This document shows positions 32,501 to 40,930 of a stretch of 56,021 bases of DNA, piece after piece. Origin of the DNA: Clostridium uliginosum (GTDB lineage Bacteria; Bacillota; Clostridia; Clostridiales; Clostridiaceae); contig NZ_FOMG01000027.1 of the NCBI RefSeq assembly GCF_900112485.1, forward strand, positions 1 to 56,021, in the 5' to 3' direction. Positions within the stretch are counted from its first letter, which is position 1. The number at the start of each line of letters is the position of its first letter. Below the pieces are notes generated by a model, which ran no database searches, was not told the origin of the DNA, and saw only the letters and a list, made by a program, of their open reading frames with translations. The position numbers were made by a program, and so were the translations under genes.

Positions 32501-32531
32501 AGTGTACAATCTAGAGTTAACTCTATGTCAA
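32501..32531 (-). promoter_or_regulatory. MerR-type promoter with 19-bp spacer
   Basis: Minus strand TTGACA (32531-32526), 19-base spacer holding the palindrome TAGAGTTAACTCTA (32512-32525), TACACT (32506-32501). A 19-base spacer with a central dyad is the signature of MerR-family activation by DNA distortion. Confidence 0.75.
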
Positions 32532-32545
32532 GAACTAATTAAATA

Positions 32546-32594
32546 TTTGCTCTGTTTTAAAACCGTGTTGATATTAAAATAGAGCTTAAATTTT
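32546..32594. repeat. R3 arm in the MerR leader
   Basis: TTTGCTCTGTTTTAAAACCG continues into TGTTGATATTAAAATAGAGC. It lies directly upstream of the MerR-type gene's ribosome site. Confidence 0.5.
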
Positions 32595-32611
32595 AAAGGA
32601 AGAATTACAAG

Positions 32612-32977
32612 ATGAATTATTCAATAGGAGAATTTTCAAGTCTTACTAATATAAGCATATACACATTACGCTACTATGAAAAAGAAAATTTAATTATTCC
32701 AAATCGTAAAGAAAATGGTAGACGTTGTTATAGTGAAAAGGACGTAATTTGGATAGAATTTATAAAACGATTAAAGGATACTAAAATGCCTATCAAGGAA
32801 ATTCAAGAATATGCTAAGCTACGTGCTGATGGTGATTCTACTATGAATGAAAGGATGGAAATGCTGATAAAGCATAGAACTGCTCTCAAAGAAGAAATCG
32901 CTAAATCCAATGAGCATCTAAAAAAATTAAATGATAAAATTAATTATTATAAGACGGAGATGGATAAACAAAGGTAA
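32612..32977 (+). CDS. MerR-family regulator (AdhR-like)
   Basis: The 121-aa protein has an N-terminal winged helix (YSIGEFSSLTNISIYTLRYY, RRCYSEKDVIWIEFIKRL) and a C-terminal coiled coil (about 80-120) without metal-binding cysteines. This AdhR-like subgroup senses aldehydes or other electrophiles and activates oxidoreductases. The divergent SDR has a MerR-type promoter, fitting direct control. AAGGAAG precedes the ATG. Confidence 0.85.
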   Translation: MNYSIGEFSSLTNISIYTLRYYEKENLIIPNRKENGRRCYSEKDVIWIEFIKRLKDTKMPIKEIQEYAKLRADGDSTMNERMEMLIKHRTALKEEIAKSNEHLKKLNDKINYYKTEMDKQR

Positions 32978-33094
32978 TTTTACAGTTTCATATTTATGAT
33001 ATCCTATAAATAAAACAAAAAGAAGTACCTTATTTTAGATACTTCTTAAGTTCCTACATACTAATAGAATGTTGCAAACTAAAAATTTTATTTT

Positions 33095-33142
33095 GTAAGT
33101 CGTTCATAAACTATCGACCAGTACCCTAGAGGTTCTAATTTT
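33095..33142 (+). repeat. Repeat family R4, copy 5 (diverged)
   Basis: GTAAGTCGTTCATAAACTAT continues into CGACCAGTACCCTAGAGGTT and CTAATTTTCTTA. Several substitutions; the right arm is lost. It lies 118 bases after the MerR gene and before the DUF1016 gene. Confidence 0.6.
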
Positions 33143-33208
33143 CTTAGAATATGATAAGGAAAAATAGATTTTCTTATGAAAAAATATACATCTAAAAAGG
33201 ATGGTGAT

Positions 33209-34258
33209 ATGATGCTAATTAATGAAAATGATTATTTCAAAACTATACAAGTCATAAAGGAACAAATACAGTCTTCACAATATAGAGCTATAAAATCTGT
33301 AAACACAGAACTTATATTGTTATATTGGAATATAGGAAATGTAATTCTTAAGAACAGTGAATGGGGTAATAAATTTATTGATACACTTGCAAAGGACATT
33401 AAAATGGAGTTTCCTACATTGAAAGGTTTTTCAGTGCGAAATTTAAAGTATATGCGTAAGTTTGCAGAGATATATACAGATTTTGAATTTGTGCAGACAG
33501 TGTCTGCACAAATAACATGGTCACATAATATTGAGATTATAAATAAGGTTAAATCACATAATGAGAGAAAATGGTATATTCAAAAGACTGTAGAAAATGG
33601 ATGGTCTTTAAATATATTGGCTCATCAGATTCAAACTAATTTATATAAAAGGCAAGTCCTAGTAGACAAAACTACAAACTACGAAAAAAATTTACCCAAA
33701 ATACAAAGTACACTTGCAAAGGGAATTTTAAAGGACCCCTATATTTTTGATTTTATTACTTTTAGGGATGATATGTTAGAAGTTGAATTAGAGAAGGAAC
33801 TTGTAAAACAGGTTACTAAGTTACTTTTAGAACTTGGATCAGGATTTGCATTTGTAGGAAATCAGTATCACCTAGAAGTTGCTGGAGAAGATTTCTATAT
33901 TGATTTATTATTTTATCACTTGAAATTAAAATGTTATGTGGTAATTGAATTAAAGACTGGAAAATTCGTACCTGAATATGCTGGAAAATTAAATTTTTAC
34001 CTTTCTGCTGTTGATGATATTTTAAAAACAGAACAAGATAATCCAACCATAGGACTTCTACTATGCAGAGAGAAAAACAAGCTGATTGCAGAATATGCTC
34101 TTAAGGACATGACCAAACCAATTGGAGTAAGTGAATGCAAGTTATTTGAGGAACTACCTGAAGAGTTTGAGGACACTTTACCTACTATTGAAGATTTAGA
34201 AAATCGTATTAGCTGTTTTGATGGGGAAATACTTATGGATGAAGATGAAGATGAGTAA
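33209..34258 (+). CDS. DUF1016 (YhcG-like) PDDEXK nuclease-domain protein
   Basis: The 349-aa protein has the DUF1016 N-terminal domain (LLYWNIGNVI, then FPTLKGFSVRNLKYMRKFAE and WSHNIEII). A C-terminal PDDEXK-like nuclease core follows, about 235-300 (FYIDLLFYHLKLKCYVVIEL, then K with EYAGKLNFYL); D, E and K of the motif are visible in IDLLFYH-YVVIELK. The start at 33209 follows AAGG and GGTGAT. Such proteins occur near restriction and other defence loci. It stands alone here between R4 copies 5 and 6. Probably a DNA-cleaving or DNA-processing accessory factor. Confidence 0.85.
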   Translation: MMLINENDYFKTIQVIKEQIQSSQYRAIKSVNTELILLYWNIGNVILKNSEWGNKFIDTLAKDIKMEFPTLKGFSVRNLKYMRKFAEIYTDFEFVQTVSAQITWSHNIEIINKVKSHNERKWYIQKTVENGWSLNILAHQIQTNLYKRQVLVDKTTNYEKNLPKIQSTLAKGILKDPYIFDFITFRDDMLEVELEKELVKQVTKLLLELGSGFAFVGNQYHLEVAGEDFYIDLLFYHLKLKCYVVIELKTGKFVPEYAGKLNFYLSAVDDILKTEQDNPTIGLLLCREKNKLIAEYALKDMTKPIGVSECKLFEELPEEFEDTLPTIEDLENRISCFDGEILMDEDEDE

Positions 34259-34286
34259 AACTTATTTTCTTAAATAAAAATAGTAT

Positions 34287-34358
34287 CAAGTCGTTCGTAA
34301 ACTCCAGACCATTACCCCAGAGGTCTTAATTTAGGAAGCTTTACTTACAAAATTTGAT
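34287..34358 (+). repeat. Repeat family R4, copy 6 (most complete)
   Basis: CAAGTCGTTCGTAAACTCCA continues into GACCATTACCCCAGAGGTCT and TAATTTAGGAAGCTTTACTT, then ACAAAATTTGAT. AGACC/GGTCT pair fully here, and GTAAACTCC pairs with GGAAGCTTTAC. It begins 29 bases after the DUF1016 stop codon. Confidence 0.75.
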
Positions 34359-34433
34359 AAAAACTGGTATCCAATGGATTTAATTTCCATAAAGTTACCG
34401 GTTTTTACACGTATCTCGGAGTCCCCACTATAG

Positions 34434-34502
34434 GTTTTAAATAAAGAACTGATGGGAGAAATTGAAGAGTACCATTTATATGTGGAAGCAGATAGAATAT
34501 AA
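34434..34502 (+). pseudogene. C-terminal fragment of an unknown gene
   Basis: A short frame ends KELMGEIEEYHLYVEADRI and TAA. It has no start region and appears cut at its 5' side close to a hairpin (AAAACTGGTA/TACCGGTTTT, 34357-34408). Family not identified. Confidence 0.25.
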
Positions 34503-34508
34503 ATAAAA

Positions 34509-35144
34509 TTAATTTCTGCTTTTCTTAATCTTTAAATAAAATTTATGAAATCCTATTATGGTAGGTGTAAATATATAAGATAATAATAATAATGCTATAG
34601 CTGGTATTAACACATCTGACTGTGTTGTTTTTGCAATTACTATACCTAAAGCTGCACACAAAGAAGTAAATGATGATATTAATCCTTTATTTAGTTTTAT
34701 TTTTCTAAATCCATTTCTCATTTTATTTTTAATATTTCTTGCTATAGCAATAATTAAACATATATATACCATTATGCTTATAACAATCACTATAAAAGTT
34801 TCTAATATATCTAATTCCTGTACAAAAATTATCATAGAAAGACAGAAATATAAAATTGAGCTGACAATGAAAGCTACAGCTGTATACAAATCTATTAAAA
34901 ATTCTAATCTTTCTGGAAAAATATATAGAATTAAAGAAATTAAATTGTACACACTCATAATAATAAAAAAATTAATTACCCCAGACCAAGACATTGATTT
35001 ATTATATATAGCTAGATTATAAATATCCACAGAAAGAAAATTCATTATATTGCAAATAAGCACCACTGAACGTATCAATGATCTCATTTCTTTTTTTTCT
35101 TTTTTAGCTGAATAAATTTCCATAAATTCTTTATTTCGTTTCAT
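34509..35144 (-). CDS. Hypothetical multi-pass membrane protein
   Basis: The 211-aa protein has a basic N-terminus and about six hydrophobic helices (for example VINFFIIMSVYNLISLIL, FIVIVISIMVYICLIIAIA, VLIPAIALLLLSYIF). No family motif was recognised. A good AGGGG site precedes the ATG. It is flanked by the R4/DUF1016 module on one side and a DUF1016 fragment on the other. Confidence 0.6.
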   Translation of the reverse strand: MKRNKEFMEIYSAKKEKKEMRSLIRSVVLICNIMNFLSVDIYNLAIYNKSMSWSGVINFFIIMSVYNLISLILYIFPERLEFLIDLYTAVAFIVSSILYFCLSMIIFVQELDILETFIVIVISIMVYICLIIAIARNIKNKMRNGFRKIKLNKGLISSFTSLCAALGIVIAKTTQSDVLIPAIALLLLSYIFTPTIIGFHKFYLKIKKSRN

Positions 35145-35299
35145 TTTTTCCCCTATATTTACAACAATTTTTTAATATTACTTGTATACCTATGATTTTA
35201 CCATAAAACGGATAATTATTGGATGTAATTCAATATGTATATTGAATTATTTATTATATTTTATGTAAAATATACAAATAAAACCTTTATATAAAAGAG

Positions 35300-35338
35300 C
35301 AGTGAATGGGGTAATAAATTTATTGATACACTTGCAAA
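35300..35338 (+). repeat. Relic fragment of a DUF1016 gene
   Basis: CAGTGAATGGGGTAATAAAT continues into TTATTGATACACTTGCAAA: 39 bases identical to 33355-33393 inside the DUF1016 gene, in the same orientation. The flanks do not match. It is a scar of a deleted second copy or of a duplication. The rest of 35145-35388 is AT-rich spacer. Confidence 0.7.
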
Positions 35339-35388
35339 AGTAATAATATATTTATAAATATATCACAATAAAAATATGAACTACTTAT

Positions 35389-36288
35389 TTATTCCGAGTG
35401 GTTCAGCGCACTAAAATAATTAGAAATAGTTGACAAGAAAGCCTTAATGGATGGTGACATCCATCTATGTTTGTTGAAGATTACCTGTGTATATAAAACA
35501 ATATTACAATCATTTACTAAGATTTCATTGATAGTATGATTTTCTAGACTTTCTTTCAAGTTGAATTCTGGCAGTAGTGAAATACCAAGTCCATTTTTTA
35601 CATAATCAATGATTATATTTGTGTTACCAATATCTAGACAACAGTTTACTTTTAGCCTCTGCTTTGCAAGAAGTTCTTCAAACACATGACGATAATTGCA
35701 ACCTTTTTCTGTCAATAATAACGTTTCTCTGGATAAAGCTTCTAATAAAATGTGTTTATTTGACATAGGATGTTCTTGTGAGCAGAAAAAAAGAATTCTC
35801 TCTTCTTTTTCAAAAGGAACTTCCCAATTAGAATTAAACACTTTCTGATCCAGTAGAATAATAATATCTAACAACCCTTTTTCCAACATTTTCATCAATT
35901 CCAAAGTCGTAGCGATTTTTACAATGAGACTAACCTCAGGATAGGTTTCCATATATTCCTTGATACTATTTATGTATTCTGAAACACTCAGTGATTCCAA
36001 AATGCCAATTCGTAGCTCCCCACTAGCTTTGTCCATATGCTTGATAGATTGTATTGCTTCCGCTTCATATTTCACCAATTTATTTGCATAAACAAGAAAT
36101 TCATGTCCTTTTTGTGACAAACTAATTTTTTTCCCTTTTCGTTCAAAAAGAGGCACTCCAAGCTCTTCTTCCAACTGTTTCACTTGAAGAGTTACAGTAG
36201 ATTGTGCATATCCTAAGATTTCACCGGCTTTTGAGAAACTGTTCATCTCAGCAACCTTAATAAAGGTTTTCACATTTCTAAGTTCCAT
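35389..36288 (-). CDS. LysR-family transcriptional regulator
   Basis: The 299-aa protein has an N-terminal LysR helix-turn-helix (ELRNVKTFIKVAEMNSFSKA, then AQSTVTLQVKQLEEELGVPL) and a periplasmic-binding-fold effector domain from about 90. It is divergent from an EamA transporter gene, the standard arrangement for control of that exporter. GGAAGTG precedes the ATG. The effector is unknown. Confidence 0.9.
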   Translation of the reverse strand: MELRNVKTFIKVAEMNSFSKAGEILGYAQSTVTLQVKQLEEELGVPLFERKGKKISLSQKGHEFLVYANKLVKYEAEAIQSIKHMDKASGELRIGILESLSVSEYINSIKEYMETYPEVSLIVKIATTLELMKMLEKGLLDIIILLDQKVFNSNWEVPFEKEERILFFCSQEHPMSNKHILLEALSRETLLLTEKGCNYRHVFEELLAKQRLKVNCCLDIGNTNIIIDYVKNGLGISLLPEFNLKESLENHTINEILVNDCNIVLYTQVIFNKHRWMSPSIKAFLSTISNYFSALNHSE

Positions 36289-36481
36289 ATCATCACTTCC
36301 ATATCAGTTTTTTTAATATAAACATTCATATATTCCAATTTTACTAATAATAAACCTTATGATAATATGAAATCGTAATGAATGCAAGTGGCAATTCTAT
36401 ATTTTTTTATGAAAACTAATCTACTTTTAGTACATAGAATTCACAGTCTTTAAACTACTTAAAATGGAGTTGATCTAATTT

Positions 36482-37348
36482 ATGAATCAAAAATTAAAAA
36501 TGAATATAATGGCGGTATTTACCGTATTTTTTTGGGCATCTTCTTTTCCAGTAACCAAAGTAGCTATGACACATTATACCCCCAACTCAATAAGTTTTAT
36601 TCGTTGCACTGTAGCGTCAATTCTCCTGCTCATCATCGGCATACCTAATCACATCCGGAAACCACAAAAGAAGGACATACTATGGTTCTTATTATCCGGT
36701 GGCTTAGGATTTGCAATATACATGATTTTTCTTAACAACGGTATCCAAACGCTGACCTCTGCGACCTCTAGCATCATTATCACCACCACTCCAATTATGA
36801 CTACAGTTGTCGCATCAAAATGTTATGGAGAAAAGATTAAAAAAGTTGGTTGGTTAACCATCGCACTGGCCTTTGTAGGCGTTTTGATTCTTATGTTATG
36901 GGATGGCGTGGTATCTATTAATATCGGCTTAATCTGGACCATAGGTGCTGCCATTGTTTTCTGTTGTTACAATATTTTAAACAGAAAACTTTACTCCATA
37001 GGTTATACAGCCTTAGAAATCGTTACATACAGCATGATCTGTGGTTCCATCTTACTTACATCTTTCTCTTTACAAGGAGTTGTTCAGATAATAACTTCTC
37101 AGCCAAAACATATTCTGTCTGTCATATATCTCGGTGCAATGCCTAGTGCAATTGCTTACCTTCTTTGGGGAAAGGCTATGTCTTTGGCAGATAAAACAAG
37201 TGAAGTAACTAATTTCATGTTTGTTACTCCATTGTTTTCAACTGTGTTAGGATTTATTCTACTGAAAGAAATTCCTAATATGGGTACCTTCATTGGTGGA
37301 ACTATTATAATTTTAAGTATCTTTATATTTAATCTAAAAGGTAAATAA
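36482..37348 (+). CDS. EamA/DMT-family transporter
   Basis: The 288-aa integral membrane protein has ten predicted helices and two EamA repeats. Family features are FFWASSFPVTKVA at the start and ALAFVGVLILM plus the second repeat ending GFILLKEIPNMGTFIGGTII. The family exports amino acids or other metabolites. Regulation by the divergent LysR gene is likely. Its codon use is slightly richer in C-ending codons than the genes that follow. The substrate is not deducible. Confidence 0.85.
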   Translation: MNQKLKMNIMAVFTVFFWASSFPVTKVAMTHYTPNSISFIRCTVASILLLIIGIPNHIRKPQKKDILWFLLSGGLGFAIYMIFLNNGIQTLTSATSSIIITTTPIMTTVVASKCYGEKIKKVGWLTIALAFVGVLILMLWDGVVSINIGLIWTIGAAIVFCCYNILNRKLYSIGYTALEIVTYSMICGSILLTSFSLQGVVQIITSQPKHILSVIYLGAMPSAIAYLLWGKAMSLADKTSEVTNFMFVTPLFSTVLGFILLKEIPNMGTFIGGTIIILSIFIFNLKGK

Positions 37349-37387
37349 AAAATATATTTGTATAATAAAAAGAGGAGACTAATTATT

Positions 37388-38779
37388 ATGAAACGACAAA
37401 AGCATAAAAGCAACAAAAATAAGAAAAGTATGATTATTTGCTTTTCTATTTTTATGTCAATATATTTAGGGGGATCAGCATATTTTATTAATCATTTTCA
37501 TTTTGGTACTAAGATTAATGGTATCAATGTTACCGGAAAGACTGTAAAGCAAGCAGATGAATTAATATCATCATCTATATCTATATATGTGTTAGAATTA
37601 CAGGGAAGAGATGGCAAAAACGAAGAAATTAAGGGAACTAACATTGCTTTAACATATAACCCAAAAGATAAAATTACTAATTTAAAAGACAGCCAAAATC
37701 CTTTATCATGGATTACTTCAATTTTTAGTAATAGTCATACTAAATTTGATGAATTAGTTAAATTTGATGAAACTTTATTAAAAGAACAAATAAATAAATT
37801 ATCATATTTTGATAGTAAAAATATAGTTAAACCTAAAAATGCAGGCTTTAATTATATAGATGACGCTTATGAAATTGAAAAAGAGGTAATGGGAAATAAA
37901 ATTATTAAAAAAAATTTATATGAAAATATAAAGAGTTCTTTTCTTAAAGGTGATACACTATTAAATTTAGGTGATACAAATTCGTATGAAAATCCTAAGT
38001 ATATTACAAATTCTAATGAAGTACTTGAAGCTAAAAAGTTACTTGATAAATATACAAGTATGAAAATCACATATACTTTTGGAAGTAAACAAGAAACTGC
38101 AGATGGTTCTATAATAAATAAGTGGCTTGAAACTGATGAAAATATGAATGTTGTATTTAATGAAAAAAAGATGATAAGTTATATAACTTCACTAGCACGT
38201 GAATATAATACATTTGGCAATGCAATAGATTTTCTTTCATCATCAGGAAAAACAATACAAGTTAATGGTGGTAACTATGGTTGGTTAATTGATAAAACTA
38301 AAGAAGTAAAAGATCTTATTGAAATTATTAAAAATGGACAAGATGTAACTAAAGAACCTGCATATTCACAAACTGCAGTTTCACATGATAAAAATGATAT
38401 TGGAAATACATATTTAGAAATTGATATGACAAAACAACATGTATGGTTTTATAAAAATGGAGCTCTTGTTACTGAAGGCGATGTTGTTACTGGTAATTTA
38501 AATAACAATTGTGAAACTCCAGTAGGTGTATGTAGATTAAACTATAAGGAAAGAAAGGCAACATTAAAAGGTAAAAACTATAGTGCACCAGTTAATTTTT
38601 GGTTACCTTTTAATGGAAATATAGGACTTCATGATGCATCTTGGAGAGATAAGTTTGGAGGAGAAATCTATAAAACAAGTGGTTCTCACGGATGTGTGAA
38701 TGCACCATATGAATTGGCAAATAAAATATTTGATAACATTGAGTCTGGTACTCCTGTTGTTTGTTATTATGAAAAGTAA
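37388..38779 (+). CDS. L,D-transpeptidase (YkuD) with N-terminal PG-binding domains
   Basis: The 463-aa protein has a cytoplasmic basic head, a membrane anchor (about 15-34, MIICFSIFMSIYLGGSAYF) and an extracellular region with two PG_binding_4-like units. The YkuD catalytic domain follows, with IGLHDASW and SGSHGCVN containing the active-site cysteine. These enzymes form 3-3 peptidoglycan cross-links and confer beta-lactam tolerance. GAGGAG lies 11 bases before ATG 37388. Length is typical of clostridial members such as Ldt. Probably membrane-bound outside the cell. Confidence 0.9.
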   Translation: MKRQKHKSNKNKKSMIICFSIFMSIYLGGSAYFINHFHFGTKINGINVTGKTVKQADELISSSISIYVLELQGRDGKNEEIKGTNIALTYNPKDKITNLKDSQNPLSWITSIFSNSHTKFDELVKFDETLLKEQINKLSYFDSKNIVKPKNAGFNYIDDAYEIEKEVMGNKIIKKNLYENIKSSFLKGDTLLNLGDTNSYENPKYITNSNEVLEAKKLLDKYTSMKITYTFGSKQETADGSIINKWLETDENMNVVFNEKKMISYITSLAREYNTFGNAIDFLSSSGKTIQVNGGNYGWLIDKTKEVKDLIEIIKNGQDVTKEPAYSQTAVSHDKNDIGNTYLEIDMTKQHVWFYKNGALVTEGDVVTGNLNNNCETPVGVCRLNYKERKATLKGKNYSAPVNFWLPFNGNIGLHDASWRDKFGGEIYKTSGSHGCVNAPYELANKIFDNIESGTPVVCYYEK

Positions 38780-38826
38780 TTAATTACACAAAAACATGTA
38801 TAATAAAGGGGACTCCTTATTCTTTA

Positions 38827-38955
38827 ATGTTAAGAAATATTGTAGCACCGTTTGAAATACCAGATGAATTTTTAATGGCAATATCTATTTCTAATGATGC
38901 TATTTTAAATGTTGAAGGAATCATTCAATACTCAAAGAAATTTTTTGAAAAATAA
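38827..38955 (+). pseudogene. C-terminal fragment, 42 codons, unknown family
   Basis: ATG at 38827 opens a frame reading LRNIVAPFEIPDEFLMAISI, then ILNVEGIIQYSKKFFEK and stop. It looks like the tail of a larger enzyme. AAAGGGGA is about 20 bases upstream, too far to serve as ribosome site, so translation is unlikely. Confidence 0.3.
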
Positions 38956-38979
38956 CAATTAAAATATTAAGAATAAAAA

Positions 38980-39612
38980 CTATATTAGAGATTTCAAATG
39001 TGACTCAAGTTTAGAGATTGATAATATTTGAAATCTTTTATCTTTAAAATCAATAAAACCATCAGATTTACATTCTACAATAGCTCTATTTAAACTTCTT
39101 AAGGGAATACAAGTTTCAGAACATATTAATTCTTTTATTAGTATTGATAAATCATTAGCTAAATAATGTGAGTAAATATTATTTAATAATCGGTCTTTAA
39201 TACTTAAAAGAGATACATTAATAAATGCATTAGAATTTTTAATTAATTTTTCTGTAAGCTGCTCTATTAAATATTTAGTAAACTCAAAATCTAATTTCAT
39301 CCATTCAAAGACAGTATTCTTAGGAATAGAAATAGTCTCACAATTTGTTTGACTTTTGATATAAAAAGTCTTGGTATTTTTATTAAAGAGCTCTAATTCA
39401 CCAAAACAACTATATGCTTGATATGTGAAAAATGTTAATACAGTTCCTGAAAAGCTGTACATTATAACATTGGCACTTCCACTTATTAATATAAAGAGAT
39501 AATCATTTCCTTCTCCAGGTGATATTATAGAGCTGTCTTTGCAATGTTTTCTATAAATAAATGATTTTTTTACGTTATCGGGTGCATTTTCAACTAATTT
39601 CTTAAGATTCAT
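38980..39612 (-). CDS. Crp/Fnr-family regulator
   Basis: The 210-aa protein has an N-terminal cyclic-nucleotide-binding-like beta-barrel (about 20-110: YLFILISGSANVIMYSFSG, CFGELELFNKN) and a C-terminal winged helix (CIPLRSLNRAIVECKSDGFI). The cAMP-contacting Arg/Ser pair is not evident, so another ligand or none is likely. It is divergent from a nucleoside hydrolase gene. A GGTCA-TT-TGACC palindrome in its leader may mediate autoregulation. Confidence 0.8.
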   Translation of the reverse strand: MNLKKLVENAPDNVKKSFIYRKHCKDSSIISPGEGNDYLFILISGSANVIMYSFSGTVLTFFTYQAYSCFGELELFNKNTKTFYIKSQTNCETISIPKNTVFEWMKLDFEFTKYLIEQLTEKLIKNSNAFINVSLLSIKDRLLNNIYSHYLANDLSILIKELICSETCIPLRSLNRAIVECKSDGFIDFKDKRFQILSISKLESHLKSLI

Positions 39613-39626
39613 TTCTTTCTCCTTTT

Positions 39627-39638
39627 GGTCATTTGACC
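39627..39638. promoter_or_regulatory. Palindrome in the Crp-like gene leader
   Basis: GGTCATTTGACC lies next to the ribosome site of the Crp-like gene, in the divergent spacer with the nucleoside hydrolase. Overlapping minus-strand promoter elements TTGACT and TATACT (18-base spacer) can be drawn near 39646-39675. Confidence 0.45.
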
Positions 39639-39714
39639 TTTTTGAAGTATACTCTTAAGAATATAATATAGTCAACAAAAAGATTTGTTTATTATTTATT
39701 TAGGGAGGATTAAC

Positions 39715-40668
39715 ATGAGAAAAATTATTATTGATACAGATTGTGGTAGTGATGATGCAGTTGCAATTATTATGGCTTTAAAATCTAGTGAAGTTAATGT
39801 GGAGGCTATAACAACAGTATGTGGTAATGTTCCACTTAATCTTGCAACACTAAATGCATTGATGACAATAGAGGTTGGAAATGGACAAAAGCCACCTTTA
39901 TATGTTGGATCAAATAAACCCTTAATGTGCGATTTAGTTACAGCGGTAAATGTGCATGGAAATGATGGTATGGGGGATTGTGATTTAATTCATCCTTCAT
40001 TACAGCCAGAAGAAGAGCATGCTGTTGATGCTATTTTAAGAATTGTTAGCACATATCCATATGAAGTTGAACTTGTAGCAATAGGTCCTGCTACAAACAT
40101 TGCTTTGGCTATTATGAAGGATCCTATTACTATGAAAAAAGTTAAACATATTTATACCATGGGAACTTCAGGGTTTGGTCGTGGTAATACTACACCAGTT
40201 GCTGAATTTAATGTTTATGTTGATGCTGAAGCTTATAGTGTTATGTTAAACTCTAATATTCCAATGACAATAATTGGTTTTGATGTTTGTCTTGGTGATG
40301 CAGCTTTAAATAAAGAAGATATGGAAATGTTAATGGCTAGTGGTAAAAAAGAAGCTGAGTTTTCTGTTAAGTGTAATAAAGCATTACTTGATTATAATTT
40401 AAATAGATGTGGAGAATACATTATTGATTTGCCCGATGCTGTAGCAATGGGGGTAGTGCTTTGGGATAGCATTGTTTTAGAATCTTTAAATTGTTATTGC
40501 TATGTCTGCACTAAAGAAGCTGCTACTTATGGACAAGTGATTATAGATGATGGAAGTTTCCCAGCTGTATCTAATGGGTTTACAAATAATAAACCAAATG
40601 CATTGGTGTGTAAAACCTTAGATAATAAAACTTTTAAAAGGAAAATGTTTGAGCTATTAATAAAGTGA
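39715..40668 (+). CDS. Inosine-uridine-type nucleoside hydrolase
   Basis: The 317-aa enzyme has the N-terminal metal site DTDCGSDDA (7-15), an NVHGNDGMGD loop, AIGPATNIALA, and AEFNVYVDAEA with the conserved N/D ligands. It hydrolyses ribonucleosides to base and ribose in the cytoplasm. AGGGAGG precedes ATG 39715. The next gene is a crippled PfkB-type sugar kinase that would originally have phosphorylated the released ribose. Divergent Crp-like regulator. Confidence 0.9.
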   Translation: MRKIIIDTDCGSDDAVAIIMALKSSEVNVEAITTVCGNVPLNLATLNALMTIEVGNGQKPPLYVGSNKPLMCDLVTAVNVHGNDGMGDCDLIHPSLQPEEEHAVDAILRIVSTYPYEVELVAIGPATNIALAIMKDPITMKKVKHIYTMGTSGFGRGNTTPVAEFNVYVDAEAYSVMLNSNIPMTIIGFDVCLGDAALNKEDMEMLMASGKKEAEFSVKCNKALLDYNLNRCGEYIIDLPDAVAMGVVLWDSIVLESLNCYCYVCTKEAATYGQVIIDDGSFPAVSNGFTNNKPNALVCKTLDNKTFKRKMFELLIK

Positions 40669-40685
40669 TACTTAGAGGTGAGGTT

Positions 40686-40895
40686 ATGAAAATGCTAAAT
40701 TTCGGTTCTTTAAACATTGACAAAGTATATTCAGTTTCTCACCTTGTAAAAGAAGGTGATACTTTTTTAGGGTTCTTTATAAGTCAATTAATAAAGTCAC
40801 AAAATGTAAAACATTCTTTAGAAATTGTATCAAAAGCAGCGTCAATTACTGTTTCTAGAAATGGTGCTTCAGATTCCATACCAAGCCTTAGATGA
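40686..40895 (+). pseudogene. PfkB/ribokinase gene with large in-frame internal deletion
   Basis: The first 24 codons (MLNFGSLNIDKVYSVSHLVK) are the ribokinase N-terminus. From GDTFLGFFISQLIKSQN onward it is the C-terminal end with the G-DTF anion-hole motif, then SITVSRNGASDSIPSLR. About 200 codons between are gone, joined at a Glu-Gly-Asp-Thr stretch. Only 69 aa remain, so kinase activity is impossible. The ribosome site (GAGGTGAGG) and coupling to the nucleoside hydrolase persist. Confidence 0.75.
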
Positions 40896-40930
40896 AGTTA
40901 TTAATTATTATGATAGGAGTAGTGATATAG

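Noticed and set aside
12474..34358. R4 copies as a CRISPR array
   Set aside because: Repeats are kilobases apart with genes between them, diverge in length, and there are no spacers or cas genes.
24335..34358. Calling R4 classical integron attC sites
   Set aside because: No GTTRRRY/RYYYAAC core pair at the ends and no complete integron integrase is present; only an integron-like layout is supported.
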